Source: Bdellovibrionia bacterium
Lineage (GTDB): Bacteria; Bdellovibrionota; Bdellovibrionia; Bdellovibrionales; JAGQZY01
Assembly: GCA_030424665.1 (NCBI GenBank)
Contig: JAUHWN010000012.1
Span: 1-51,242 of the forward strand
Reading direction: 5' to 3'
Length of the DNA: 51,242 nucleotides
Shown here piece by piece: positions 26,336-34,869 of this stretch; position 1 is the stretch's first letter, and the number at the start of each line of letters is the position of its first letter. Below the pieces are notes generated by a model, which searched no databases, was not told where the DNA came from, and saw nothing but the letters and a program-made list of their open reading frames with translations. The position numbers were made by a program, and so were the translations under genes.

Positions 26336-26387
26336 AATCGCTCCTATGATACCGTCCTTAAGATTTGCTATTAGAGAAAATTGGGTC

Positions 26388-27167
26388 TTATTTAGCGGTC
26401 CACCCGCCATCCATAGAGTAACTGGAACCGGTCATATTTTGAGCTGCGTGGGTCGTTAAGAAGTGAGTGAAGTCGGCCACCTCAGAAACTTCAACAAAAC
26501 GATTCGTTGGTTGCGCTCCCTTAATAACTTCTTCGAGTACTTGAGCAACACTAATTCCACGGGCTTTGGCCGTATCTTCAAGTTGAGCTTCTACGAGGGG
26601 AGTACGAACGTATCCTGGGCAAATAGAATTGACCGTGATGTTTTTTTCAGCCACTTCGAGAGCCACCGTTTTTGTGAGCCCAAGAACGCCGTGTTTGGCG
26701 GCAACGTAGGCTGATTTAAAAGGTGAGGCAACGAGTCCATGGGCCGAAGCAATATTGATAATTCGTCCCCATTTGTTTTTTTCCATTCGAGGAAGGGCCA
26801 GTTGTATCGTATGAAAGTTCGAAGTGAGATTGAGTTCAATAATTTTTTTCCAACGGTCCGCCGGGAAATCTTGAACCGGACTGACAAATTGGATTCCGGC
26901 ATTGTTTACCAAAACATCGAGACGATTAAAAGTTTGGTCAATGGTGCTAAACAAATCCTCAATTTGGGCCCGATCTGTCATATCCGCTCCGTGATAAATT
27001 ACCTTGCGACCGGTTTCTGATTCGAGAGTTTGCCGTAAGTTTTCGATTTCAGTGGCGTCACCAAAACCATTGAGACAGATATTGTAGCCTTCATGGGCCA
27101 GTTTTTTTGCGATCCCGAGACCGATTCCGCTGGTTGAGCCAGTTATGAGTGCAACTTTACTTTCCAT
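26388..27167 (-). CDS. bdhA: 3-hydroxybutyrate dehydrogenase (SDR)
   Basis: NAD-dependent short-chain dehydrogenase that oxidises D-3-hydroxybutyrate to acetoacetate. From the ATG at 27167 it has 259 residues. It shows the cofactor motif TGSTSGIGLGIA, NNAGIQFVSPVQ, the catalytic SAYVAAKHG, and VNSICPGYVRTPLVEAQ, which is strongly typical of 3-hydroxybutyrate dehydrogenases. It heads the operon with the patatin (52 bp) and the permease. AGGTGG lies 6-8 bases before the ATG; a GTG at 27176 is a less likely alternative. A palindrome lies 51-68 bp upstream of the start. Confidence 0.93.
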   Translation of the reverse strand: MESKVALITGSTSGIGLGIAKKLAHEGYNICLNGFGDATEIENLRQTLESETGRKVIYHGADMTDRAQIEDLFSTIDQTFNRLDVLVNNAGIQFVSPVQDFPADRWKKIIELNLTSNFHTIQLALPRMEKNKWGRIINIASAHGLVASPFKSAYVAAKHGVLGLTKTVALEVAEKNITVNSICPGYVRTPLVEAQLEDTAKARGISVAQVLEEVIKGAQPTNRFVEVSEVADFTHFLTTHAAQNMTGSSYSMDGGWTAK

Positions 27168-27217
27168 TTTAACCACCTGTCCGAATTAGAAAGACTGTTC
27201 TTCTTTTTCGATCAGAA

Positions 27218-27235
27218 TTATTGCAAACGCAATAA
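27218..27235. promoter_or_regulatory. Palindromic operator candidate upstream of bdhA operon
   Basis: TTATTGC-AAAC-GCAATAA is a perfect 7-bp inverted repeat with a 4-base spacer, 51-68 bp upstream of the bdhA start and 27 bp from the end of oxyR. It is too short in stem GC and lacks the T-run for a good terminator of oxyR. It resembles sites bound by dimeric TetR- or LacI-type repressors, but the regulator is not identifiable here. Confidence 0.5.
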
Positions 27236-27261
27236 AAGTTTTTTGACTTGATGCGAAAGCT

Positions 27262-28224
27262 TTAGATTTTTATGGGAACGACAAAGTCTTTTGCGCCCTT
27301 TTCGGGGCCCAGGTCCTTAGGGAGGTGGGATAAAACCTCGCTCTTTATGGCTTCGAGGGCTGAAAACTTAATAAAGGACTCGTGATAGATCAGGCTAATC
27401 TCCCTTAAGGGAACTGGAGGAGTGAATTCTTTGGCTTTCTTAGGCCATTGGCTCCGGGGGTGGGGGAGTGCGAGACGAGGGAGCAGAGTGTATCCCGTTC
27501 CTCGATCCACAAACTGTTTAAGGGTCTCAAGGTTTCCACTTTCAAAGTGAAGATTCGAAACTGTGTTCTGCGCCCTTGAGGACTCGTGGCAGAGTTCCAA
27601 AACTTGATCCCTAAAGCAATGTCCCTGGTTGAGCAGCCATACGTCTTCAGCCGAGAGGTCTTTGGCTTTGATACTTTTCTTCTTTAGAAATTTATGTTGA
27701 TCGTGGCCATAAAAAACAAAGGGTTCATAAAAAAGGACCATTTCTTTTATGGAACTTTGGTGTAAGGGGGTGACCAACAGAGCGGCATCGAGGCGATTTT
27801 CGAGAATACTTTTAATGATTTGTTCGGTTTGCTCCTCGTAGATCGTCAGTTGAAGTTTTGGGTAAGCTTCAGCCAAATGAGTCACAAAAAGGGGGATTAG
27901 ATAGGGGGCAATGGTGGGTATGACACCGAGGCGAAAGGGCCCAGCCACCTCACTCCGTTCATTCATTATGATGGTTTCAAGAACTTCCACCTCTTGAATG
28001 ATTTTTCGCAGTTGGAGAATCAGTTGAGCGCCCAGGGGTGTCGAGCGCACGGGTTTTTTACTGCGATCAAAAATCATAACATCGAGACTGTCTTCCAGTT
28101 TCTGTATCTGCATGCTCAAGGTGGGTTGGGTGACATGACAATCGTCAGCGGCCTTTTGGAAATTCTTAAATTGGTCAACGGCCAAGACATAGCGAATTTG
28201 CGTTAAGGTCAGGTTAGCATTCAT
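27262..28224 (-). CDS. oxyR: LysR-type peroxide sensor OxyR
   Basis: Redox-sensing transcription regulator of 320 residues. The N-terminal LysR helix-turn-helix (about 5-65) contains NFQKAADDCHVTQPTLSMQI. The C-terminal sensor domain keeps the OxyR disulfide pair in NQGHCFRDQVLELC: Cys203 and Cys212, with the same nine-residue spacing as Cys199/Cys208 of E. coli OxyR. In known OxyR, peroxide forms this disulfide and switches the protein to activate antioxidant genes. The start at 28224 is chosen because the HTH begins just after it; the frame extends to 28425 across the divergent promoter. It diverges from the DoxX gene. Confidence 0.93.
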   Translation of the reverse strand: MNANLTLTQIRYVLAVDQFKNFQKAADDCHVTQPTLSMQIQKLEDSLDVMIFDRSKKPVRSTPLGAQLILQLRKIIQEVEVLETIIMNERSEVAGPFRLGVIPTIAPYLIPLFVTHLAEAYPKLQLTIYEEQTEQIIKSILENRLDAALLVTPLHQSSIKEMVLFYEPFVFYGHDQHKFLKKKSIKAKDLSAEDVWLLNQGHCFRDQVLELCHESSRAQNTVSNLHFESGNLETLKQFVDRGTGYTLLPRLALPHPRSQWPKKAKEFTPPVPLREISLIYHESFIKFSALEAIKSEVLSHLPKDLGPEKGAKDFVVPIKI

Positions 28225-28285
28225 AGGTGACTCTCCCAATAGAAGGGACTTTAGCAGGAATTGGCCGTAGTTTTTAGCTCTTTTG

Positions 28286-28314
28286 TTGACCTTGTTTGTT
28301 GAAAACGTTCTACT
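28286..28314 (+). promoter_or_regulatory. Possible promoter of the DoxX-family gene
   Basis: TTGACC (-35) and TCTACT (-10) are separated by 17 bases, 24 bp before the start codon with the ribosome site between. It lies in the 113 bp region shared with oxyR, so OxyR control is plausible but not shown. Confidence 0.45.
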
Positions 28315-28337
28315 TGAAATGTTTGGGGAGGAAAAAC

Positions 28338-28760
28338 ATGGGACATTTTGATTTGGGAGCACTTGTACTGCGTCTGAGCTTTGGTGGACTGATGCTTTTT
28401 TCCCATGGTTGGCCAAAACTGGCAAAATTTTCTGAGCTCAGTGGTAAGTTTCCCGATCCCATTGGAATGGGCTCCCAGGTGGCCCTGTCTCTTGCCGTTG
28501 GAGCAGAAGTCTTTGCGGCATTACTCCTAATTTTGGGGCTTTTTACCAGGCTTGCGACCATTCCCTTGATCATAACAATGATTGTGGCCGCCTTTATTAT
28601 TCACGGAGCAGACCCTTTTCAGAAAAAAGAAATGGCGATACTCTTTCTTTCTGCCTATGTCGCGCTTTTATTTATGGGTAGTGGCAAGTACTCGCTTCAA
28701 CACATGCTCAAAATTAATTCCAACTCGAAATTTCCCTTTTTAGCATGGCTCTTAAAGTAG
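28338..28760 (+). CDS. DoxX-family membrane protein
   Basis: Small inner-membrane protein of 140 residues with four predicted hydrophobic helices. The DoxX signature is clear: LVLRLSFGGLMLFSHGWPKL, then AEVFAALLLILGLFTRLA, and a C-terminal GSGKYSL. Some DoxX relatives in mycobacteria assemble with superoxide dismutase in oxidative-stress defence, and the divergent oxyR gene fits that theme; this link is inference. The ATG at 28338 has GGGGAGG 6-12 bases upstream. The frame begins at 28296, but the family start matches 28338. It converges on the DUF938 gene with 1 bp between stops. Confidence 0.92.
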   Translation: MGHFDLGALVLRLSFGGLMLFSHGWPKLAKFSELSGKFPDPIGMGSQVALSLAVGAEVFAALLLILGLFTRLATIPLIITMIVAAFIIHGADPFQKKEMAILFLSAYVALLFMGSGKYSLQHMLKINSNSKFPFLAWLLK

Positions 28761-28761
28761 A

Positions 28762-29370
28762 CTAATTTTCTTTTTTGAATATCAAAATAAAATTATTAGC
28801 GGGCATCGAAATCCGTTCTTGAAAGCACAACGAATGTTTTGCCGATTCCTCTAAAATTTGATTGAAGTGTCTCAAGCCCATGTCTGGATCCTTTAATCTG
28901 AGAGAGGCCGAGAATTCAATATTACTCGGAGCTGTTCTAATATCGTCAAACTCAAACGGACCATAGAGAAAAGCCTGTCCGCCCGGAGTCAGTAGGCAAC
29001 AAACCTTTTCAAAAAAGTGAGGGGCTGCCGACCAAGGCATTATATGCAAACAGTTAGCTGCATAAAGAAAATCAAAAGCTTTGAGGTCTCTTGGGAGTTC
29101 TTCAGTGACGTCGATTTCGATGGGAGTCAGTAAGTTTTCGAGACCGGCACTAACAACTCTGTTTTTAAGTCCCATGCTTTCGAGTTCTCGATCCGAAGTT
29201 TGAATCTCCCATTGAGGGCAGTTCTCGGCAAAGAACTGGGCGTGTTGTCCGGTCCCACTAGCGATTTCAATCAGTCGCGTTCGTTCGGGAATTCTTTTTA
29301 TTAGTTCTTCGAGAATAAAACTTTTATTTCGGTCTGCCGCAGGGAAGACCGGTAGTTCTTCTGGTTTCAT
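28762..29370 (-). CDS. DUF938 family SAM-dependent methyltransferase
   Basis: A 202-residue cytoplasmic protein with a Rossmann-type methyltransferase core. The N-terminal PAADRNKSFILEEL, the SAM loop IEIASGTGQHAQFFAENCP, the middle AANCLHIMPW, FLYGPF, and the end ISMPANNFILIFKK are the set conserved in DUF938. The substrate of this family is unknown to me. AGGA precedes the ATG. The gene converges on the DoxX gene; the secreted 519-residue protein gene lies upstream on the same strand, 40 bp away, so co-transcription is possible. Confidence 0.92.
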   Translation of the reverse strand: MKPEELPVFPAADRNKSFILEELIKRIPERTRLIEIASGTGQHAQFFAENCPQWEIQTSDRELESMGLKNRVVSAGLENLLTPIEIDVTEELPRDLKAFDFLYAANCLHIMPWSAAPHFFEKVCCLLTPGGQAFLYGPFEFDDIRTAPSNIEFSASLRLKDPDMGLRHFNQILEESAKHSLCFQERISMPANNFILIFKKEN

Positions 29371-29410
29371 AATTCCTATTTAGACCGTTTTACTCAAAGA
29401 CTGTCAACTT

Positions 29411-30970
29411 TCAATACAGAAGTGACTTCATTGCGTTTTCGCAGCGGTAGCTATTTTGCGAAGCAAAAACCTGTTGAGTTAGGTCATACCATGTTTGAGA
29501 TGCCGCTTGAGTTCCCGATGAAATGCCTTCACCCGTTCGATTTAAAATACTTCGAGACCCAGAAAGAGCATTACCTGCTTTTTCAGCTAGAAAGCGAGTA
29601 AAGCTTCGACTGGCGTCGGGACCGGTTGTGTCCTGCTCATTTGGAATATCGTTATTAAGAAGGAGCTGTAAGGTTTGCAAAACACCGACACCTGTTTCGG
29701 AAATGCCATCGCGACTATTTTTGAGAGTGTCGAGGAATCCAGAATAAAGTTCACCAATTCCAGCACCCTGAGAAATTAATCCCTGTGATAGTTCAGACAG
29801 GCTCATGGGCACTTGAATATTTCGTGCACGATTAATTAAGTTAGATCCCCAGCGTCCCAATTGGTTTTGACTATTGGCTAAAATGATATTCTTTCGTTCA
29901 TTGAGAATTCCAAGTACACCTTTTTCTTTGAGCTCATAAAAGAATTTTGCCATTTCTTCACTCGAAAGCTTAGCAAAAGCGTGGACGCCGCCATTAAAAG
30001 TAAAATCGATAACAAAAAGAAGTGGCTTGATCCCTTTCCGAATTAAACTCGTTCCGGTGTAGGCGATGATGCGATCTGAAAATAGTCCTACCACCGATAT
30101 AGCAACAACAAAGTAAGGAGCTGTAAATGCCGTGAGGATCACTCCTACGCAAACAATGGCAGTTGGTGGGTGAGCCAAACATTGATTAAACTTCTGGCGA
30201 ATTTCTTGGCGATAGCGAAACTCTTGTCCATTGATCATGATTGGTTTGTTTCCGAGAAGTAAATCGAGGACCGGCTTGTAAATGTCTTGATTTAGAATTC
30301 CGTAAATAACATCAACAGTTCCACTGTGGAGGTGCGTTGTAATGCCACGAAAAAATCCTGCTAAAATTTCCGCTGTCATCAATGATTCGCGATTTAGTTT
30401 CAAGAACTCATTGAGTGGAGAGTAGGTGTTGTTGTTTTCAGGGTTATCTGAGCTTAACTTCGCAGCTGATTCAATGGCGAGTTGGATGTTTGCCGTTTGC
30501 TCTTCGATCGTCGCCAACCGGTCACTCTCGCTTTCGATATTTTTCATATCCTCAATAATTTTAACGAGTGATACCAAAGAAAAGCTTTGTACCGATTCAG
30601 TTTCAGTATGGCCAAGAAGCTCAATGACCTTTTTTATGAATAATGTGGTCTGGTCATTTTGCCCCATTGTGTGTAATGCGAGAAGTTCCGCAGCAACTTT
30701 TTCCATGGCGTTTCTTCGGCTAGGTCCACTTTCATTGCTGCCAAGCTCTGCTAAATTTTTAATAACTTGCAATCGATAATCGAGGTCTTGACTGTTGAGT
30801 TCACTGGCGAGAAATCGGTCGTATAAGAGCCCTAGGGTATCTGGGAATTCAGCGAGGGCCGCGTGGATTAGCCTTCTTTTTTGTGCGTCTGAGAGATCGT
30901 TCGGAGTCTCTTGAGCAAAGCCAGGTAGGCTAAAAATTGAACACAATAGTATCATTAGCAAGTATTTCAT
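29411..30970 (-). CDS. Secreted protein with internal hydrophobic segment, unknown
   Basis: A 519-residue exported protein with signal peptide MKYLLMILLCSIFSLPGFAQ. The mature part is mostly helical (repeated LLALH, IELLG, VKIIED-type stretches, about 25-200, perhaps armadillo/HEAT-like), then a long hydrophobic stretch (about 268-300) that could be one or two membrane helices, then an Asn/Ser/Gly-rich helical tail. Two cysteines flank the hydrophobic stretch start (264, 274), and one lies near the C-terminus. I recognise no family. GGAAGG precedes the ATG. The DUF938 gene follows on the same strand. Confidence 0.75.
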   Translation of the reverse strand: MKYLLMILLCSIFSLPGFAQETPNDLSDAQKRRLIHAALAEFPDTLGLLYDRFLASELNSQDLDYRLQVIKNLAELGSNESGPSRRNAMEKVAAELLALHTMGQNDQTTLFIKKVIELLGHTETESVQSFSLVSLVKIIEDMKNIESESDRLATIEEQTANIQLAIESAAKLSSDNPENNNTYSPLNEFLKLNRESLMTAEILAGFFRGITTHLHSGTVDVIYGILNQDIYKPVLDLLLGNKPIMINGQEFRYRQEIRQKFNQCLAHPPTAIVCVGVILTAFTAPYFVVAISVVGLFSDRIIAYTGTSLIRKGIKPLLFVIDFTFNGGVHAFAKLSSEEMAKFFYELKEKGVLGILNERKNIILANSQNQLGRWGSNLINRARNIQVPMSLSELSQGLISQGAGIGELYSGFLDTLKNSRDGISETGVGVLQTLQLLLNNDIPNEQDTTGPDASRSFTRFLAEKAGNALSGSRSILNRTGEGISSGTQAASQTWYDLTQQVFASQNSYRCENAMKSLLY

Positions 30971-31205
30971 CTCGGACCTTCCGATTTAAAAGCAAAAAAC
31001 GTCATTTCGTAACAAGGGTATTACAAAGGTAAAATGCAACCCAAATGCCATTTCACTTTAAACAACCTTGTGAATATTCCATCTCAAACAGTTCAGATTC
31101 AGAATGAGAGTGATCTCAATAAATCCAATTGACGTAATGGGTACCTCTAAGCTGCAGATTTGGTCGAAATCTTGGTGGTGGTTTCATTATGGAGCCAAAA
31201 CCTTC

Positions 31206-31234
31206 TTGTCAAAAACTGGGCGGGGAACTATGAC
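31206..31234 (+). promoter_or_regulatory. Possible promoter of the NhaC-type antiporter gene
   Basis: TTGTCA (-35) and TATGAC (-10) with an exact 17-base spacer, 22 bp before the GTG start with the ribosome site between. The match at -10 is moderate. Confidence 0.4.
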
Positions 31235-31256
31235 TTAAGAAGGACTAGGGGGTATT

Positions 31257-32957
31257 GTGGAATCACAATTTCGGGGCTTAAAATTTATATTATCACTTTT
31301 TATGATGCTGCTTTGCCTCGGCTTGGCCTACTTTGCAGATAGTGCCGGAGGAGCGTCCTGGTACAGTATCCTTCCTCCTCTTTTTGCTATTAGTTTAGCC
31401 TTTCTCACTCAACGAATATTTTTGAGTTTGATTTTAGCTATCGTCATTGGCTCTTTTCTTCATTTTGTGCCGACCGGAGTGGGAGAGATCGGCAACTATG
31501 GTAGAGCCGTAATTTATCCAGTGTCACTCGCTTGGCAATCTATTACAGATATTGAAAATCTGAAGGTCTTAGGCTTTGTTTTTGTTCTTCTTATGGCGAT
31601 CTCGGTAATTATCGTATCGGGTGGAATAGCCGCGATGGTTGAGAGTATGCAAAAGCATATAAGCTCGCGCAAATCCAGTCAGGTTGTAACGGTTATAATG
31701 GGCTTTCTCGTTTTTATTGATGATTACGCCAATACAATGATTGTTGGTGCGAGCATGCGGGGCTTTACCGATCGCTATAAAGTGAGTCGCGAAAAGTTGG
31801 CTTTTTTTGTGGATGCGACCAGTGCTCCTGTGGCGGGCCTAGCCATTGTCAGTACGTGGATCGGTTACGAGGTGGGCTTGTTTGAGGAAATTTCTAAGGA
31901 GTACAGCCTTAGTGCCGACGGCTATGGCCTTTTTTTTGAAGCACTGAGTTCTCGTTTTTACTGCTGGTTCATGTTGATTTTTGTTTTTGCAAACGCCATT
32001 CTTAGTCGTGATTTCGGATTAATGGCGCGAGCTGAGCACAGGGCTTTTCACAAAGGGGAAGTCAGTCGCAAAGGAGCAAAACTTTCCGCGACGACAAGTT
32101 TTGAACAGATAGAGCCTGCGATGGAAGTGAAGCACCATTTGATGACGGCGCTTTTGCCATTGTTATCTCTATTGAGTTTTGTCTTTCTTGCTATGTTTTA
32201 CGACGGTGGTGGATTTAACAATGGTTTCCTAGGACTCTTTTCCTTCGGAACATGGTTTGAAGCCTTAAAATCTTCCTCGAACGGGGTTATGATTTTGTTT
32301 TATGGGGCTTGCCTTTGTTTAGTACTTGCCATCCTTTGCTCCCAATTCTTGGCTAAACTTCCCGGTAAGCTCCTAGGAATATCTTTGTACAAAGGCCTAA
32401 AAGGAGCTCTTCTTCCAACCGGTATCCTCGTGTTGGCCTGGTCTTTAAAAGTCATTTGTGATGACTTACAAACGGGTTTATTTTTAACAGAGAGTATTGG
32501 GCGCCATATAAGTGCTTCGGTTCTTCCGCTTATTGTCTTTCTTATTTCGGCGGCAACAGCCTTTGCTACAGGAACGAGTTTTGGGACCATGGCAATACTC
32601 ATTCCGACGATCACGCCATTGGCACTTCACCTTCAAGGGGGGAATGAAGGCATTTTATTGGCAATTTGTTTAGCGGCAATTCTCGATGGAGCTATTATGG
32701 GAGCTCATTGTTCTCCGATATCCGATACAACTATAATGAGTTCTATTGCGAGTCAGTGTGACCTTATGGATCACGTCAAAACTCAAATGCCCTACAGCCT
32801 TTTAGTGGGAGCTGTTGCCTTGGTTTTTGGATATCTGCCAGCAACATTAGAGCTTCCTACCTGGCTCCAATATGGTTTAGCTGGCCTTTGTCTCGTCGCC
32901 GTGCTTCGATTTTTAGGACGTAAAGTCGAAAATCCTGGACCAATTAAGGCGGATTGA
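31257..32957 (+). CDS. NhaC-family Na+/H+ antiporter
   Basis: Inner-membrane exchanger of 566 residues with about 12 hydrophobic segments. NhaC-family blocks are present: FLVFIDDYANTMIVGASMRG in the first half, and FATGTSFGTMAILIP plus GAIMGAHCSPISDTTIMSS in the second, which hold the charged and Ser/Thr residues typical of the family. It would exchange sodium for protons, or in some relatives carry organic acids. It starts at GTG with AGGGGG about 6 bases upstream. The PIG-L deacetylase follows after 43 bp on the same strand. Confidence 0.92.
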   Translation: MESQFRGLKFILSLFMMLLCLGLAYFADSAGGASWYSILPPLFAISLAFLTQRIFLSLILAIVIGSFLHFVPTGVGEIGNYGRAVIYPVSLAWQSITDIENLKVLGFVFVLLMAISVIIVSGGIAAMVESMQKHISSRKSSQVVTVIMGFLVFIDDYANTMIVGASMRGFTDRYKVSREKLAFFVDATSAPVAGLAIVSTWIGYEVGLFEEISKEYSLSADGYGLFFEALSSRFYCWFMLIFVFANAILSRDFGLMARAEHRAFHKGEVSRKGAKLSATTSFEQIEPAMEVKHHLMTALLPLLSLLSFVFLAMFYDGGGFNNGFLGLFSFGTWFEALKSSSNGVMILFYGACLCLVLAILCSQFLAKLPGKLLGISLYKGLKGALLPTGILVLAWSLKVICDDLQTGLFLTESIGRHISASVLPLIVFLISAATAFATGTSFGTMAILIPTITPLALHLQGGNEGILLAICLAAILDGAIMGAHCSPISDTTIMSSIASQCDLMDHVKTQMPYSLLVGAVALVFGYLPATLELPTWLQYGLAGLCLVAVLRFLGRKVENPGPIKAD

Positions 32958-33000
32958 AAGAAATTTTGATATCTGGCGCAGTTAATTCCATAATGGTGGC

Positions 33001-33723
33001 ATGGCTCCAGAAAAGAACTCTTTAATAGTAACGGCACATCCAGATGACGAGTCCTTATTTTTTGCTGGTTTGATACTAACGGCTAAAGAAATCAATTACG
33101 ACCTTCTGTGCTTAACAAGTGGAAAAACCGATGGGCGAGAAGGTGAAAGAACCCGCGAACTAGAGTTAGCCGCTGAACAGCTGGGAATTCGTAAAGTTAT
33201 ACACGGTGGACTTATCGATGATCCCAAATTGGGTTTGAACCAAGAGTCAGCATTTAACCTTTTTGATAAGACGCTCAGTTCTAACTACGGGAAAGTCTAT
33301 ACTCACAGTATTCTGGGAGAATACGGTCATTCCCATCACCAAGATTGTAGTTACTTTTGTCACTCTTTTTTTGAAGGGAAGCATGGCATTCCCGTTATGA
33401 GTGTCGCTTTCAATATTCCGGCTGATGAGCACGTTTTATTGCAAGGTTTGCATTTTAAAAAGAAGGCCAAAGTATTGACTGAGATATACAAATTAGAGAC
33501 CCGGAGATTTTATAATCTTCTTCCAATTACTTCAACGGAGTCCTTTTCGAGAATTGGCTTTGAAGAGGCTGATGTCATTTATCAGTTTTTAAAAACGAAT
33601 GTTCTCTCAGGTGAAGAGAAAATCAACTACCACCAGGGGATTCTCCCTCTATTGAAGGCTCGCCCCCTTTCTGACCTCGTCGAGAACTTTTTTGCAGCCT
33701 ATTTTTCTGACGAATCAAATTAA
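33001..33723 (+). CDS. PIG-L (LmbE-like) family N-deacetylase
   Basis: Probable zinc-dependent N-acetyl-sugar deacetylase of 240 residues. The metal motif TAHPDDE (11-17) and the later GEYGHSHHQD histidine cluster are the two PIG-L signatures. Family members deacetylate GlcNAc-linked substrates such as GlcNAc-inositol or bacillithiol precursors. There is no signal peptide. It follows the NhaC-type gene by 43 bp, perhaps by chance. The site before the ATG is weak (GGTGG, 3 bases away). Confidence 0.9.
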   Translation: MAPEKNSLIVTAHPDDESLFFAGLILTAKEINYDLLCLTSGKTDGREGERTRELELAAEQLGIRKVIHGGLIDDPKLGLNQESAFNLFDKTLSSNYGKVYTHSILGEYGHSHHQDCSYFCHSFFEGKHGIPVMSVAFNIPADEHVLLQGLHFKKKAKVLTEIYKLETRRFYNLLPITSTESFSRIGFEEADVIYQFLKTNVLSGEEKINYHQGILPLLKARPLSDLVENFFAAYFSDESN

Positions 33724-33915
33724 GAAATTTTCAAATTGAAGCTACAAAGTTTTATACGTTGTTAAAAAGTTCGTCGTTTTCTTTTGAATGTGTCTCTATG
33801 AAGCATGCTAAATACTTGATCTCTCAGTTGAATATAGGGGGTCTCGATCTGAGAGGTGGAGTTTAATGGAATAGGGCTTGCTCCTAAACAGATTAGGTAT
33901 AAAGGGAAGGAAGAT

Positions 33916-34695
33916 ATGGCTGCCATAATGGGGCCTCACCCAGAGGACGTATTTAGAGACGATAAGGTCAAAAAGAAGCACCAGGCGAAGATGAAGCGCT
34001 TGAGGTGGCTTTATAAGTACCGGATCCCCCAACTCTCCGTGGTTCTCTATTTTCTTGCTCTCGTGTTATTTGCGCTCGGCTCAGTCTATGTGATCGAAGT
34101 TGAGCTCCCAGCTCGAGAGGCCCTCAAAAATCAAGTTCAATCAGAAGTCGAATTTATTTCTTGGTTGAGAAGAGAATCTAATATTGAAACGGCCAGTAAT
34201 AACTGTGTGGCTATCGAAACCAAGTCCTATTACGACTGTTTCTTCGAAATTGTTTCGGCAAAAACCAATGACATGAGCTTAGCTCCACAAACTGTTGAGT
34301 CGATGATCTCAATCGGAGTGGGCCTCATTTATAAATCACACCTAGAAGCGCGCGAACGAAAAGAAATGGATTTGCCGGAATCAGTTCGAGTCCCTGCGGA
34401 ATTGCGCAAAGAGGTCGGTCTCAATGAGGAAATGCAAATCGTACACTGGTATGTGTTTTGTTTGCAAATGCTCAAAGACTATAGGCCCGAAGCGGTTGTT
34501 AACTACCTCGTTAAAAACCAAGTCAAAAATTCCATTGAAGTGATAGCACAAAAAAAGTTAGTGGCTCTCAATGATCGGCTCTCTAAGCTTCCGAGTAACA
34601 TAAGAATTGAAGAACAGTACATTCAATTGCGAACGGCACTCGATCGCCTTCGAAGTGAAGATTTACTCTTAGTCTCCTCAAGTATTAGCCAATAG
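33916..34695 (+). CDS. Single-pass membrane protein, unknown
   Basis: A 259-residue protein with a short, basic cytoplasmic N-terminus, one membrane helix (about 38-60, VVLYFLALVLFALGSVYVI), and a periplasmic part that is mostly helical. That part has two cysteines early (in NNCVAIE and YYDCFFE), likely a disulfide, and one more later. The start at 33916 has GGAAGGAAG just upstream; a GTG-started frame to 33856 adds 20 residues but no ribosome site. I recognise no family. It stands alone between the PIG-L gene and the PA14-like lipoprotein gene. Confidence 0.72.
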   Translation: MAAIMGPHPEDVFRDDKVKKKHQAKMKRLRWLYKYRIPQLSVVLYFLALVLFALGSVYVIEVELPAREALKNQVQSEVEFISWLRRESNIETASNNCVAIETKSYYDCFFEIVSAKTNDMSLAPQTVESMISIGVGLIYKSHLEARERKEMDLPESVRVPAELRKEVGLNEEMQIVHWYVFCLQMLKDYRPEAVVNYLVKNQVKNSIEVIAQKKLVALNDRLSKLPSNIRIEEQYIQLRTALDRLRSEDLLLVSSSISQ

Positions 34696-34869
34696 TTAAA
34701 AAGTCAGAGAAAGTGACAAACTCTTTTGCGATTTGTGCCTCATTTTTAAATCTTGCCTAAAGTGTTGAAATTTTAGAGTTTTAATTCGATTCCATTTTCT
34801 AAAATTCATTCCATTTTTGCTCCCAATTGAATAGCCTGGTTCAAGGTCTAAGGATTTTGGGAGTCCCGG

